Positions 1 through 11,100 of a stretch of 64,000 bases of DNA are shown here, in pieces (position 1 is the stretch's first letter; each line of letters starts with the position of its first letter). The notes below the pieces were generated by a model. The model ran no database searches. It had not been told where the DNA came from and saw only the letters and a program-made list of their open reading frames with translations. The position numbers were made by a program, and so were the translations under genes. The stretch lies in assembly GCA_963748925.1 (NCBI GenBank), contig CAVVKG010000009.1, forward strand, positions 248,001-312,000, read 5' to 3'. This DNA is from Cryomorpha sp963748925 (lineage in GTDB: Bacteria > Bacteroidota > Bacteroidia > Flavobacteriales_D > Cryomorphaceae).

Positions 1-11
1 CAGATGCTTGT

Positions 12-1724
12 TTAATTTTTCTTAACCACTTTCATACTTGCCCCTGTGCCGTCACTCCAGCTGAGGTTCACGAAATAGAGTCCATCGGTTCCATCTATTT
101 CTACGTATACACGCTGATCTTCTACACGGAAAGAATGCCTCACCACTTGTCCAAGCTGGTTTAAAACTTGTATGCGTGCACCAGATAAATTGCGTGATGA
201 TTCTATGGTGAAAAGTTCGGTAGTAGGATTGGGATATGCCTTGAGGTTGATTTTTAAAGGGCTTTTATTCACTGAAACCGGTCCTCCTGTATATTTTGCA
301 ATAAATCCAGCGACGCCTTCCTGCGAAGTGAAGGTGGGTTGATCGTTGTCAAAGTCAAGATACAACTCAGTATTGTAATAGCCTGCAATATAAATTGATC
401 CGTCTGCAGATACAGTGAGTGACTCTGCACTTTCGTTTTGGCCAGAACCAGTAAGTTGTCCTCCAAATACGTAATCTCCATCAGTATCAATCCAGCTTAT
501 GAAGCCATCGCTGTATCCCTGTGCAATTAAATTATCATTTGAGAAGAGCGCATTTGGATCGAAATTGGCACTGCCTTCAAATTTTCCAATTGTCCATATA
601 CCACCATTGGCATCAACTTCCAGGTCAAAGAATTCGGTGTCTGATGAAACGCCAATTTGGCGCTGCCATACGTAGTTTCGCTCGGGAGTGAATTTTACTA
701 AAAAACTTCCATCGGCAGCACCAGCAGTGGTCAGGTGGTCGCCTTGGTTAATACCTGTAGGGTCGCAGTTTATTTGTATTGTGTATCCCCCGGCGATAAT
801 GATGTTTCCGCTTGGATCCACCGCCACATGATGCGCTTCATCATACCCACTGGCTCCAAAGCTAAAAGCGTCAACCAAGGCACCATCCGAATTGTATACA
901 CTCATATAGGCGTCACGGCTGGCATTGCCATTTAAAATAAAGGTGTTGTCGGGATCCAGATCAACATCACAAGTTGAGAAAAAGGAGCCAACTGCGAGTA
1001 TTTCGCCCTCGCTGCTCAAAGCTAAATCGTTTAAGCTGCTGCTTTCGGATAATGCACCTGACCATGCATAGCCTCCTTCTGCATCAAATTTCAAGAGAAA
1101 TCCGCGCTGCGTTGAGGTGGGAAAACTTAGAACAGGAACACCATTTACTTGCATTTCAGTATTTAGATACCCTCCAATATAAACTCCGAAATCCGGATCA
1201 ACCAAAAGCTTTTTTATGGTAAAAAATCCCGATTCAGAACCGATTTGATTGACCCAGATCAGCTCGCGTTCAGCGCTATACTTGGCAATAAAACCACCGG
1301 AATTGCTTGTAGCGGTTAAGTTGACTTCACCATCAGAAAAATCAAAATCGAATGTGTCACTTAATTTACCTGCCACGTAGAAATCCCCATTGCCGTCCAC
1401 AGCTATATTCATATAATCAAGGTAGCTTCCGCCGTCAAGCTGCATCAACCAAAGTACTTCGCCGGTAGGGGATATGCGCATTACAAACTGGTCTTGATTA
1501 TTCTCCGCGGTGAGCTCAACCACGCCGTCGCCTGGTTCTAAATCAAACTCACCCGCAAACATACCTGTTACCAATAGATCTCCATTAGGCGCTTCAGCCG
1601 CATCACGCATTTCGCAAGAGTATAATCCGCTGGCTTGTTTTGCCCATTCCAGGTCTTGGCCTTCTGTATTTTTGGCAACGAAAAGAGTTAAAATAGTGAT
1701 GAAAATTAAGTAGAAATGTCTCAT
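12..1724 (-). CDS. Secreted beta-propeller (SBBP-like) protein with T9SS type A sorting domain
   Basis: 570 residues from an ATG. An N-terminal signal peptide (about residues 1-22, ending near TEGQ) sends it across the inner membrane. The body is built of repeats of the type 'DGNGDFYVAGKLSDTFDFD' and 'DPSGNIIIAGGYT', the pattern of SBBP/beta-propeller proteins. The last ~75 residues contain the PNPTTELF motif and a short beta-sandwich ending in MKVVKKN, which is the type A C-terminal signal for outer-membrane translocation by the type IX system. It is probably released to, or anchored on, the cell surface. A terminator separates it from the operon upstream, so it is likely transcribed on its own. 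The cargo function is unknown. I am confident of the secretion route and less so of the propeller family name. Confidence 0.85.
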   Translation of the reverse strand: MRHFYLIFITILTLFVAKNTEGQDLEWAKQASGLYSCEMRDAAEAPNGDLLVTGMFAGEFDLEPGDGVVELTAENNQDQFVMRISPTGEVLWLMQLDGGSYLDYMNIAVDGNGDFYVAGKLSDTFDFDFSDGEVNLTATSNSGGFIAKYSAERELIWVNQIGSESGFFTIKKLLVDPDFGVYIGGYLNTEMQVNGVPVLSFPTSTQRGFLLKFDAEGGYAWSGALSESSSLNDLALSSEGEILAVGSFFSTCDVDLDPDNTFILNGNASRDAYMSVYNSDGALVDAFSFGASGYDEAHHVAVDPSGNIIIAGGYTIQINCDPTGINQGDHLTTAGAADGSFLVKFTPERNYVWQRQIGVSSDTEFFDLEVDANGGIWTIGKFEGSANFDPNALFSNDNLIAQGYSDGFISWIDTDGDYVFGGQLTGSGQNESAESLTVSADGSIYIAGYYNTELYLDFDNDQPTFTSQEGVAGFIAKYTGGPVSVNKSPLKINLKAYPNPTTELFTIESSRNLSGARIQVLNQLGQVVRHSFRVEDQRVYVEIDGTDGLYFVNLSWSDGTGASMKVVKKN

Positions 1725-1931
1725 GTTAGTATTGTTTTAGCGTGTGTTGAAATGTTTAGGCCAAAGCTAGGAGCATGAGGTATTGACTGCAATACGGTAT
1801 TTACCTTAAATTTACTTCGGAGAACTTAGTGATAAATGGGAGAGGATACTTCCGATGTTTGCGGTTTAGAGAGTGGGTAACCTATTCTTTTTTGGTGCAT
1901 CGCTTAGTGGAAATATGAATTCTGTAAATAC

Positions 1932-1960
1932 AAAAAACCGCCCTGACTCAGGGCGGTTTT
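1932..1960 (-). terminator. Rho-independent terminator of the adhesin/PorP/OmpA operon
   Basis: A perfect 12-bp stem (AAAACCGCCCTG, loop ACT, CAGGGCGGTTTT) begins about 25 bp after the stop codon of the OmpA-family gene. On the minus strand it is followed by a run of six T. It ends the three-gene operon at 1986-12791. Confidence 0.9.
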
Positions 1961-1985
1961 AAGCGTCAATTAAATTTTAAGAATC

Positions 1986-4202
1986 TTAAATCCCCGTAAC
2001 TTTAAATTCGGTTCTTCTGTTTTCCTGGTGTTTTTCCGCCGGGCATTTTACGCCATCGCCACATTCATTTATAAGCTGGCTTTCGCCAAATCCTATGGCA
2101 ACAATTCTGTTTTCGTCAATGCCCTGAGATATGATGTACTCTGCAGATGCTTTTGCTCGTTCTTGAGACAAATCTTTATTGGAAGTTGCGCTTCCCACGG
2201 CATCCGTATGTGAACCCAGTTCGATTCTTAACGTTTCGTGTTCTTTCATTACCGCAACGATTTTTTGCAACTCGGTTCCTGCACTTTCGTTGATATTCCA
2301 CTTGCCTGAATCGAAATAAATAGGCTGCACATCAATCAATTTACCTATGTCGCACCCAACTTCAAGCTTATTAAGTGATACATCAAGGAAAGCGTTTAAA
2401 TCAATCGCTCCGGGCTTGTCAAGGCTCGAATTGATAACCATAGTTTTTCCTAGGTATCCCTCTTTTTTAAGATTGATCAGGTAGCTTATTTTATCATTTA
2501 GTTTGTAATCGGTAATCGAGTAGGTGATGTCGCCATCATTCCCGGTAATACCTGTCAACACTTCTTTTCCATTTGAATTATCAACGATTGTGATTTTGAC
2601 ACCGGTCAAAACTTCAGATGTTTTGGCATTTTTCACCTTTCCGGTCAAGAAAAACCCTTCATTCTTTACAAGCATAAAGTTCTTCTCAATCTCTAGTTTT
2701 TCGGCTGATTCCAAGGTGTTGAAGATTTCATTTTGATCTAAATAGCCTTCCTGCCCCTGCGTTTTTACACTGTATGTTTTATTGGGCTCGAGGCTAAAAC
2801 TGTATTGGCCACCATCTGAACTTGTGGTAGAAGCAATTTCGTTTCCATCCTTGTCTAGTAGCGATAACCGAATTCCTTGTATGGGTTCAAATTCCATTTT
2901 GTCCAGAATGATTCCTCTTATCAGAAGTTCACTTACTACATCCTTCGAGGATGAGAACTCAAAAATATCATCACTTCCTTTTCCCTTCCGGTTGCTTGAG
3001 AAGTATCCACTTCTTCCGTCAGGATTTAAGAGTAAACCAAAATCATCGGAAGATGAATTTATCGGAGATCCCAGATTGCTAACTTCATTGTTTTTCAAAT
3101 TCGCCTTGTAGAGGTCTAAACCACCAAGTCCGCCATAGCCGTTTCCTGCAAAGTACAGCTGGTCTTCCTGGAAAAGAAATGGAAACATCTCGTCGCCTTC
3201 GGTATTTATTTCCTTTCCTAGGTTAACCGGTTCCCGCCACTCTCCATTTATAAACTCACTCTTGTACAAATCGGTTTTGCCAAAGCCACCCGGCATATTG
3301 CTGGCGAAATACAGAACAGAACCAGTACTGTTTATAGCAGGGTGACCTACCGAATAGGCATCGTCGTTAAACGGGAGAGGCTCCGGAGCACTCCACCAGT
3401 TTGTGCTTTCATCTAACTGTGCATAAAAAAGTTTGAGGTTTGTGGTGCCCGTTGAGTCTCTTTTTAGCCTTCCTTTTTTGGAATTGTTTCTGGTGAAGAT
3501 CATTTTCTTTCCGTCTTCATAAAAAACGGCAGGGCCCTCGTGCAAAGGCGAATTGATACTTCGATCGAACTCACTAACTTCGGAAGAGTTTGCGTAGTAC
3601 AAATCCAAAAAGTTGGTATTGTCCCATGCGAATTTTCGTTTTATAAGGCGCGCATTTGAACGTGCAGAAACAAAAACGAGTTTCTCATTCATAAACGTCG
3701 GACTAAAATCGGATGCCGGTGAGTTAAACTCTGCTTCCATAATTTTAACGTAAGACACATTTTCGTAAAGTTCATCCTGATTTTTCAGTGAGCTTATTTT
3801 CCTTGCCGGGCGGCTATCGCCGGCAAATGCGGCTGCAGATTTTGAATACCAGCTTTCTGCATCTTCGTAGTTTTCAGTACTGCTAAGTGCATCAGCGTAG
3901 TAAAGAGCGTTTTCGGTTGCGTTTTCACCGGAGTTTTTAAGGCTCATTTCGTACCATTTAGCTGCATTCTGCTGGTCGTTCAGCATTGTATACGTCTGGG
4001 CAATTTTCAGCGAAAGCTCCGGCGTTTCATTTCTTTCCCAGGCTTCATTGTATGCTGATAGCGCATCGGCGTAAGCCAGATTACTGCTCAATTTATCGCC
4101 TATCTTTTCCTGATTTCCAATCCGGGAACTCAGAGACTCTGTTTGACCGTAGCTATTTCCAACGGCAAAGCAGAGGAGTGTGAAGAGTATTGTGTTTTTC
4201 AT
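1986..4202 (-). CDS. PorE-like OmpA-family protein (TPR, PD40 propeller, carboxypeptidase-regulatory domains, OmpA)
   Basis: 738 residues with a signal peptide ending near NSYGQ. Domains in order: TPR-like helices (about 20-140), PD40/WD40-like propeller repeats (about 150-415; SVGHPAINSTGSVLYFASN and YFSSNRKGKGSDDIFEF are typical), two carboxypeptidase-regulatory beta-sandwiches (about 425-620), and a C-terminal OmpA peptidoglycan-binding domain (about 625-738; IYFDSGKW, SHTDAVGS, LSQERAKASAEY, ENRRTEFK). This order matches PorE of Porphyromonas, a periplasmic protein that links the T9SS to peptidoglycan. It starts 5 bp after the stop of the PorP/SprF-like gene, so it is probably cotranscribed and translationally close-coupled. 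I infer that it anchors the PorP/SprF-like barrel and its giant partner to the cell wall. It could be a paralogue dedicated to this adhesin rather than the core PorE. Confidence 0.85.
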   Translation of the reverse strand: MKNTILFTLLCFAVGNSYGQTESLSSRIGNQEKIGDKLSSNLAYADALSAYNEAWERNETPELSLKIAQTYTMLNDQQNAAKWYEMSLKNSGENATENALYYADALSSTENYEDAESWYSKSAAAFAGDSRPARKISSLKNQDELYENVSYVKIMEAEFNSPASDFSPTFMNEKLVFVSARSNARLIKRKFAWDNTNFLDLYYANSSEVSEFDRSINSPLHEGPAVFYEDGKKMIFTRNNSKKGRLKRDSTGTTNLKLFYAQLDESTNWWSAPEPLPFNDDAYSVGHPAINSTGSVLYFASNMPGGFGKTDLYKSEFINGEWREPVNLGKEINTEGDEMFPFLFQEDQLYFAGNGYGGLGGLDLYKANLKNNEVSNLGSPINSSSDDFGLLLNPDGRSGYFSSNRKGKGSDDIFEFSSSKDVVSELLIRGIILDKMEFEPIQGIRLSLLDKDGNEIASTTSSDGGQYSFSLEPNKTYSVKTQGQEGYLDQNEIFNTLESAEKLEIEKNFMLVKNEGFFLTGKVKNAKTSEVLTGVKITIVDNSNGKEVLTGITGNDGDITYSITDYKLNDKISYLINLKKEGYLGKTMVINSSLDKPGAIDLNAFLDVSLNKLEVGCDIGKLIDVQPIYFDSGKWNINESAGTELQKIVAVMKEHETLRIELGSHTDAVGSATSNKDLSQERAKASAEYIISQGIDENRIVAIGFGESQLINECGDGVKCPAEKHQENRRTEFKVTGI

Positions 4203-4207
4203 GTTTT

Positions 4208-5116
4208 CTAAAAATAACGCGGACTAATAATGTCTGTATTAGAGAAACTAAATCGGTAGTTGACCATGATTTCATGTGATCCCGAATTAACTTTACTCAA
4301 ATCGGTAGTTGTAAAAAAGTCATACGAGTAACCCAGTTGAAGCTGGTCGGTGAGCTGGAGTTGAAGCAGGGCGTCGAATGAATCAAATGATCTCCACGAT
4401 AGCCCAAGACCTATAACATCCTTGAAGTAAGCGTTTGCGCTCAGGTCAAATTCTACTGGAGCGCCTGCTACATATTTCGCGAGGACTGTAGGCTTTAGTT
4501 TTATGGATGGATTGATATCAAATACATATCCACCCACTGCAGAGTAGTGCCTGTTTTGAGAAAATTGATTCTTGTTATCCTTTTCATTTAGTGGTTTTTC
4601 AAGCAGCTGAGGGGCTGAAAGTCCGACAAAATACCTGTCTGAATAATAGTATAGCCCAAATCCGAAATTGGGTCTGGTCTCTTTAATATTTCCTGCAAAG
4701 AGCGGATCTTCAGAATCAATACTTGCAAAGTCTGAATTATAGAATGTGGCTCCTGCCTGAAGTCCCATAGATAGTTTGGCTTTTTCATTAATCTTCAGGT
4801 GGTAGGAATACGCTCCAAAAACACTCGTTTGATTTGTTACACCAATTTTATCGTGAATCAGCGTAAGCCCCACCCCCACATTTTTATTTGGAAGAGGTGA
4901 ATGGATGCTCAGGGTCTGTGTGCTTGGTGCTCCATCAATTCCTGTCCATTGCTCGCGGGCAAGTGCCGTGATGCTCATGCTTTCCTGGCTTCCGGCATAA
5001 GCAGGATTTAGCGGAAGCATGTTGTAAAGATACTGCGTGAATTGTGCCTGTTGCTGCGCCATACATTGGCCGGCGACCGCAAAAGTGAGCACTGTGAATA
5101 GGACTTTAAAATTCAT
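4208..5116 (-). CDS. PorP/SprF family type IX secretion outer membrane protein
   Basis: 302 residues with a signal peptide (cleavage near CMAQQQ). The N-terminus has the family signature: QFTQYLYNMLPLNPAYAGSQ. The rest alternates short beta-strands and ends in an aromatic residue (PRYF), as expected of a beta-barrel. PorP/SprF proteins sit in the outer membrane and retain or help export specific large T9SS cargo. SprF serves the adhesin SprB in Flavobacterium. Here the gene lies 26 bp downstream of a giant protein with a gliding-type C-terminus, the same order as sprB-sprF, so it is most likely the dedicated partner of that protein. No reason to doubt the family; the specific cargo is inferred from position. 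Confidence 0.9.
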   Translation of the reverse strand: MNFKVLFTVLTFAVAGQCMAQQQAQFTQYLYNMLPLNPAYAGSQESMSITALAREQWTGIDGAPSTQTLSIHSPLPNKNVGVGLTLIHDKIGVTNQTSVFGAYSYHLKINEKAKLSMGLQAGATFYNSDFASIDSEDPLFAGNIKETRPNFGFGLYYYSDRYFVGLSAPQLLEKPLNEKDNKNQFSQNRHYSAVGGYVFDINPSIKLKPTVLAKYVAGAPVEFDLSANAYFKDVIGLGLSWRSFDSFDALLQLQLTDQLQLGYSYDFFTTTDLSKVNSGSHEIMVNYRFSFSNTDIISPRYF

Positions 5117-5141
5117 CGTTTATCGTGTTTAAGGTTCTTTA

Positions 5142-8100
5142 TTATCTTTTGAGTACAATGAATCCGGTTAGAGGATCGGCTCCATCTTTTAAGTCTATCA
5201 GGTAGAAGTAGGTGCCTTCGGGTGCTTCGGTACCGCTCAAGAGCAGTTTACCACCAGCCTGTCCGGCCCACGATTTGTCGCGGTTATTGTAGCCATTTAC
5301 TTCAAAAATCTGATTTCCCCATCTGTTGAATACCTGAACATTGTTTTTTGGGTAGCCCTCAATTCCTTCAATCGTCCACACCGGATTTTTGCTATCACCG
5401 TTAGGAGTCAAGCCCTTTCCGGGAATGAGGTCACAAGGATTTGGATCGAGGTAGTTTACAATACCGTCGTTATCGCAATCGCCAAAAGCTGTTTCGTCAA
5501 TGGTTGCAATTCCGTCGTTGTCATCATCTGTATCGAGGTAATCCGGAATTCCGTCTCCATCTGAGTCATCATTGGTCGGATCGCCATCTCCATTTATATC
5601 CTCGTCGCTTGTATTTATTCCGTCTCCATCATCGTCTTCGTCATCATAATCAGGGTCTCCGTCACCATCTGTATCAATTGGGTTGTCAGGATCGACTCCG
5701 ATTTCTATGTCGTCTGGTACACCATCGCCATCTGTATCAACGGATACCGTCAATTCATTTGCAGTTAAGTCGGTAGCACTTGCCCCGTTTTCAATAGAAT
5801 TGGTGACTTCAACTTCATATACTCCGTTTGGAAGAGGAGATTCCAATCCGCTGAGGTCCAGTGTCCAGTTTCCTGAAAAGTCGGTACCAAATTCAGGATC
5901 AACACCTAGTTCGTAAGTTATTTCATTAACAATTGCCGTTAAAGTTGTGGCGTTTTCCTGATCCCACGTTCCGTCGATAACGGGCAGACCGTCTTCGCTT
6001 AGTAATGGATTCACAGTTGGTGCAACTAATTCAATTGGAAAAAGAACTTCCAGTTCGTTGGATGTTTGGTCGGTACTGGTATTTCCGGCAAGGTCTGTAT
6101 TGCTGGCAATGATGTCGTATGTTCCGGGCTGAAGCGGGTCAGTTAATCCGGAAAGATCCAAGGTCCAGTTTCCGAGTTCATCACTACTTAGCTCAATGTT
6201 GTTTTCTAATTCGTAAACAATATTATTGGCAGCAATGGTTAGGCTAACCGCATCGTTTATTGACCAGGTTCCTGTTACTACAGGTAGTCCATCCTGACTT
6301 ACCAGGTTGTTTACGGTTGGCACTTCAGGTGCTTCAATATCAAATAAGGTTGTAACCGGATCGGCTGGTAAATTTCCGTTTTCCATGCTGCTTAGAGCAA
6401 TTCCTTCGGCAATTCCGATTGTAATATCCCCGTTGCCATCAGGTGCAATGTTTGCACTAAATGTGCCGTCACCATTGTCGAATAGATCTGTAGCAGCTCC
6501 ATTGGTCAATGAAATATCTTCTAATTCAAACCCAGTTACTACTTCACTAAATGCGATAACTACGGTATACGGATCGGTGGAGTTTACCAGATCAGGGGCG
6601 TTCAGTATTTGTACTGTTGGCTGCTCTGTTGAGAACAAAATGAGAGCTTGTTCTGCTGCGGTATTACCGTTTCCGGCGGCGTCTTGCGCAATACCCGAAT
6701 TTATGTCAATGGTGATATTTCCATTTCCATCAGGAGTAAGTGTTACAGCATATGTGTTGTCGCCATTGTTAATAAGGTCTGATACAGATCCATTCACCAC
6801 AAGGATGTCATCCAACTCAAATCCGTTTACACTTTCGGTAAATTCAACCTGAAAGATTAGCGGGTCGATAGAATTCACGAATTCAGGAGTGTTTGCAATT
6901 GTTGTTGCAGGCGATTCTGTATCCCAAATAGTTATCGCTTGAATCGCAGCAGTATTATCGTTTCCGGCAGCGTCTTGTGCAACACCTGCGGCTATGTCAA
7001 CAGTTATGTCTCCATTTCCATCAGGCGTGATTTCTACGGTGAATGTTCCATCGCCATTATCGGTAAAGCTTGTGGCTGAACCGTTTGCAACAACGATGTC
7101 GCTAATGTCAAAACCTGTTACGCTTTCCGAAAACTCAATTGTAATGTCATACGGATCAATTGAATTGACGATTGAAGGTTCACCAGTGATGTCCACTGAA
7201 GGATTTCCTGTATCCCAGATTGTTACTGCTTGTGAAGCAGCAGTATTGTCGTTTCCGGCGGCGTCTTGTGCCACACCTGCGGCTATGTCAACAGTTATGT
7301 CTCCATTTCCATCAGGCGTGATTTCTACGGTGAACGTCCCATCTCCGTTGTCGGTAAAGCTTGTGGCTGATCCATTTGCAACAACGATATCGCTAATGTC
7401 AAAACCAGTTACGATTTCTGAGAATTCGATTGTAATGTCATACGGATCAGTTGAATTGACGATTGAAGGTTCGCCAGAGATGTCCACTGAAGGATTTCCT
7501 GTATCCCAAATTGTTAGAGCTTGCGCTGAGGCGGTATTGTCGTTTCCGGCAGCGTCTTGCGCTACACCTGCTGCGATATCAACGGTTATATTACCATTTC
7601 CATCAGGAGTGATTTCTACGGTGAATGTTCCGTCGCCATTGTCGATAAAATCGGTGGCTGTTCCGTTAGCTACAACAATATCGCTAATATCAAAACCAGT
7701 TACGATTTCTGAGAACTCGATTGTAATGTCGTATGGATCAGCTGAGTTGACGATTGAAGGTTCGCCAGAGATGTCCACTGAAGGATTTCCTGTATCCCAA
7801 ATTGTTAGAGCTTGCGCTGAGGCGGTGTTGTCATTTCCGGCGGCGTCTTGTGCAACACCTGCGGCTATGTCAACGGTTATGTCGCCATTTCCATCAGGAG
7901 TGATTTCTACGGTGAATGTTCCATCGCCATTATCGGTAAAACCGGTAGCTGAACCGTTTGCAACAACGATATCGCTAATGTCAAAACCTGTTACGATTTC
8001 TGAGAATTCGATTGTGATCTCATATGGATCTGCTGAGTTGACGATTGTTGGCTCACCTGTAATATCTGCAGTTGGAGCGGTTGCATCGAATAAAGTTATC

Positions 8101-11100
8101 GCTTGAGTAGCTGCTGTGTTGTCGTTTCCGGCAGCGTCTTGTGCCACACCTGCAGCTATGTCAACGGTTATGTCGCCATTTCCATCAGGAGTGATTTCTA
8201 CGGTGAATGTTCCATCGCCGTTGTCGGTAAAATCGGTGGCTGAACCGTTTGCAACAACGATGTCGCTAATGTCAAAACCAGTTACGATTTCTGAGAATTC
8301 GATTGTGATCTCATATGGATCTGCTGAGTTGACGATTGAAGGTTCGCCTGTAATGTCGGTTGTTGGGGCAGTTGCATCGAATATAGTTACCGCTTGAGTA
8401 GCTGCTGTGTTGTCATTTCCGGCAGCGTCTTGTGCCACACCTGCTGCGATATCAACGGTTATGTCTCCATTTCCATCAGGAGTGATTTCTACGGTGAATG
8501 TTCCATCGCCGTTGTCGGTAAAACCGGTGGCTGAACCATTTGCAACAACGATGTCGCTAATGACAAAACCGGTTACGCTTTCTGAAAACTCGATTGTAAT
8601 GTCATACGGATCAGTTGAATTAACGATCGTTGGTTCGCCTGTAATGTCGGCAGTTGGGGCAGTTGCATCGAATATAGTTACCGCTTGAGTCGCGGCAGTG
8701 TTGTCGTTTCCGGCAGCATCTTGTGCAACTCCTGCGGCGATGTCGACAGTTATGTCTCCATTTCCATCAGGAGTAATTTCTACAGTAAATGTTCCGTCGC
8801 CGTTATCGGTAAAATCGGTGGCCGAACCGTTTGCAACAACGATGTCGCTAATGTCAAAACCGGTTACATTTTCGGAAAACTCAATTGTAATCTCGTATGG
8901 ATCTGCTGAGTTTACAATTGAAGGTTCGCCTGTAATATCAACGGAAGGATTTCCGGTATCCCAAATTGTTACGGCTTGTGCAGCCGCAGTATTGTCGTTT
9001 CCGGCGGCGTCTTGTGCAACACCTGCTGCAATATCAATGGTTATATCGCCGTTTCCATCAGGAGTTATTTCTACGGTGAATGTTCCGTCGCCATTGTCGG
9101 TAAAATCGGTGGCCGAACCGTTTGCAACAACGATGTCACTTATGATAAAACTGGTTACACTTTCCGAAAACTCGATTGTAATGTCATACGGATCAGTGGA
9201 ATTGACGATCGTTGGTTCGCCTGTAATATCAGTTGTTGGGGCAGTTGCATCGAATAAAGTTACCGCTTGAGTCGCGGCAGTGTTGTCGTTTTCGGCAGCA
9301 TCTTGCGCCACACCTGCGGCTATGTCAACGGTTATATCGCCATTTCCATCAGGAGTGATTTCTACGGTAAAAGTACCGTCGCCGTTATCGGTAAAATCGG
9401 TGGCTGAACCGTTTGCAACAACGATGTCGCTAATGATAAAACCTGTTACGGTTTCTGAGAATTCGATTGTAATGTCATACGGATCAGTCGAATTGACGAT
9501 CGATGGCTCGCCTGTAATGTCGGTTGTTGGGGCAGTTGCATCGAATGTAGTTATCGCTTGGGTTGCGGCAGTGTTGTCGTTTTCGGCAGCATCTTGTGCA
9601 ACACCTGCGGCAACGTCGACAGTTATATCGCCATTTCCATCAGGAGTCATTTCTACGGTGAATGTTCCGTCGCCGTTGTCGGTAAAATCGGTGGCTGATC
9701 CGTTTGCAACAACAATATCGCTGATGACAAAACCGGTTACGCTTTCCGAAAACTCAATTGTAATGTCGTATGGATCAGTCGAATTGACGATCGTTGGTTC
9801 GCCTGTAATGTCAGCTGTTGGAGCGATTGCATCGTATTCTGTTATCGCTTGTGGAGCGGCAGTGTTTCCATTACCAGCGTCATCTTGTCCAGCACCAGCG
9901 GGCACATTAACGATAATGTCGCCGTTTCCATTAGGTGTAATATTTACAGTAAATGTTTGTGCGTCAAGAGCAATAAAATTTGATTTGGTACCATTTGATA
10001 CAGTAATATCTGTAATGTCAAAACCGTTTATATCTTCAGTGAATTGGATTGTGACCGTGTAAAGGGATAGGGTATTGACAATTGCAGGAGCATTTAATAT
10101 TGCTGTAGCCGGACTTGAGATATCGATTAAAAGCTCATCCGTACTTAAATCTTGAACAACGGTAACTCCATTGTCGATACTGGCAATAACTTCGTAAATA
10201 CCATTTCCAATTTCATCCCCGGAAGGGATAGCCAAAACCCAGGTAGTACCAGAAATCGACAAGTTTCCATCGCCGAGGGTGTAAGTCACTGAATTAACCT
10301 CAACAGTGAAAATATCACCGGGAGAAAGATTGGCCGAACCTGAAATTGACGGTAGAGGATTGTTGGTTATCTGAGGGTTTACCGTAGGCTCTTCGGGAGC
10401 GTTAAGTTCTATGTTCACATCGGTGGTAACCGGACATGAACCACCGAAAGAATAAGTGACAGTGTAGGTATTTACAATGGAAACAGACAGATCAATCTGT
10501 CCTGTTACCGGATCAATCTCAAGACCATTTGGAGCAGAAAATTCACCACCGCTAAGGCCGTTTATTACTGCAACGGGATCGGTACCTGAAGAATAATAGG
10601 TTTCAGCAGGGTAGCTAACTTGTGTGTTTCCAATGCAAATAATTGTTTGATCGTTTTCTCCCGGTTCCGTTGGGTCTCCATCACCATCAGGATCAGGATT
10701 GCTACCGAAATCAGAGAAATCCTGATTGGAAAAGGCTATTGAAACGCCGTCATTCGGCCCTGATTCAGCATTGGTAGCAACTGCCTGACTCGAATAAGAA
10801 GGACTTGTAGCTGCGCTCACATCTATGCGAACAGTGTAGGCAATCGTTACAGAAGCGTTTGCAGAAAGGTGTGTATCATCTCCGGTTAAAGAAGTTTGTA
10901 GCATGACTTTATCGGTATCTCCATTGTAACCCGGGTTTATTCCTCCCTGGCTAAAGCTTCCGCTAATAATACTTGGAGCTACCTGCATGGTAGCTGTTGC
11001 ACCGGCGGGAAGTCCGCTGATGAGGTCGTCCATAATCTGAAGAAAGGGAGCGGGGTTTGTGGGACTATAGTTGGTTAAAACAAGTTGAAAATCTACATCA

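Noticed and set aside
6994..9270. Long plus-strand open frames (up to 370 codons) opposite the adhesin repeats
   Set aside because: They are antisense reflections of the 291-bp repeats, which keep all frames in register. The residues repeat in the same period and show no domain of their own.
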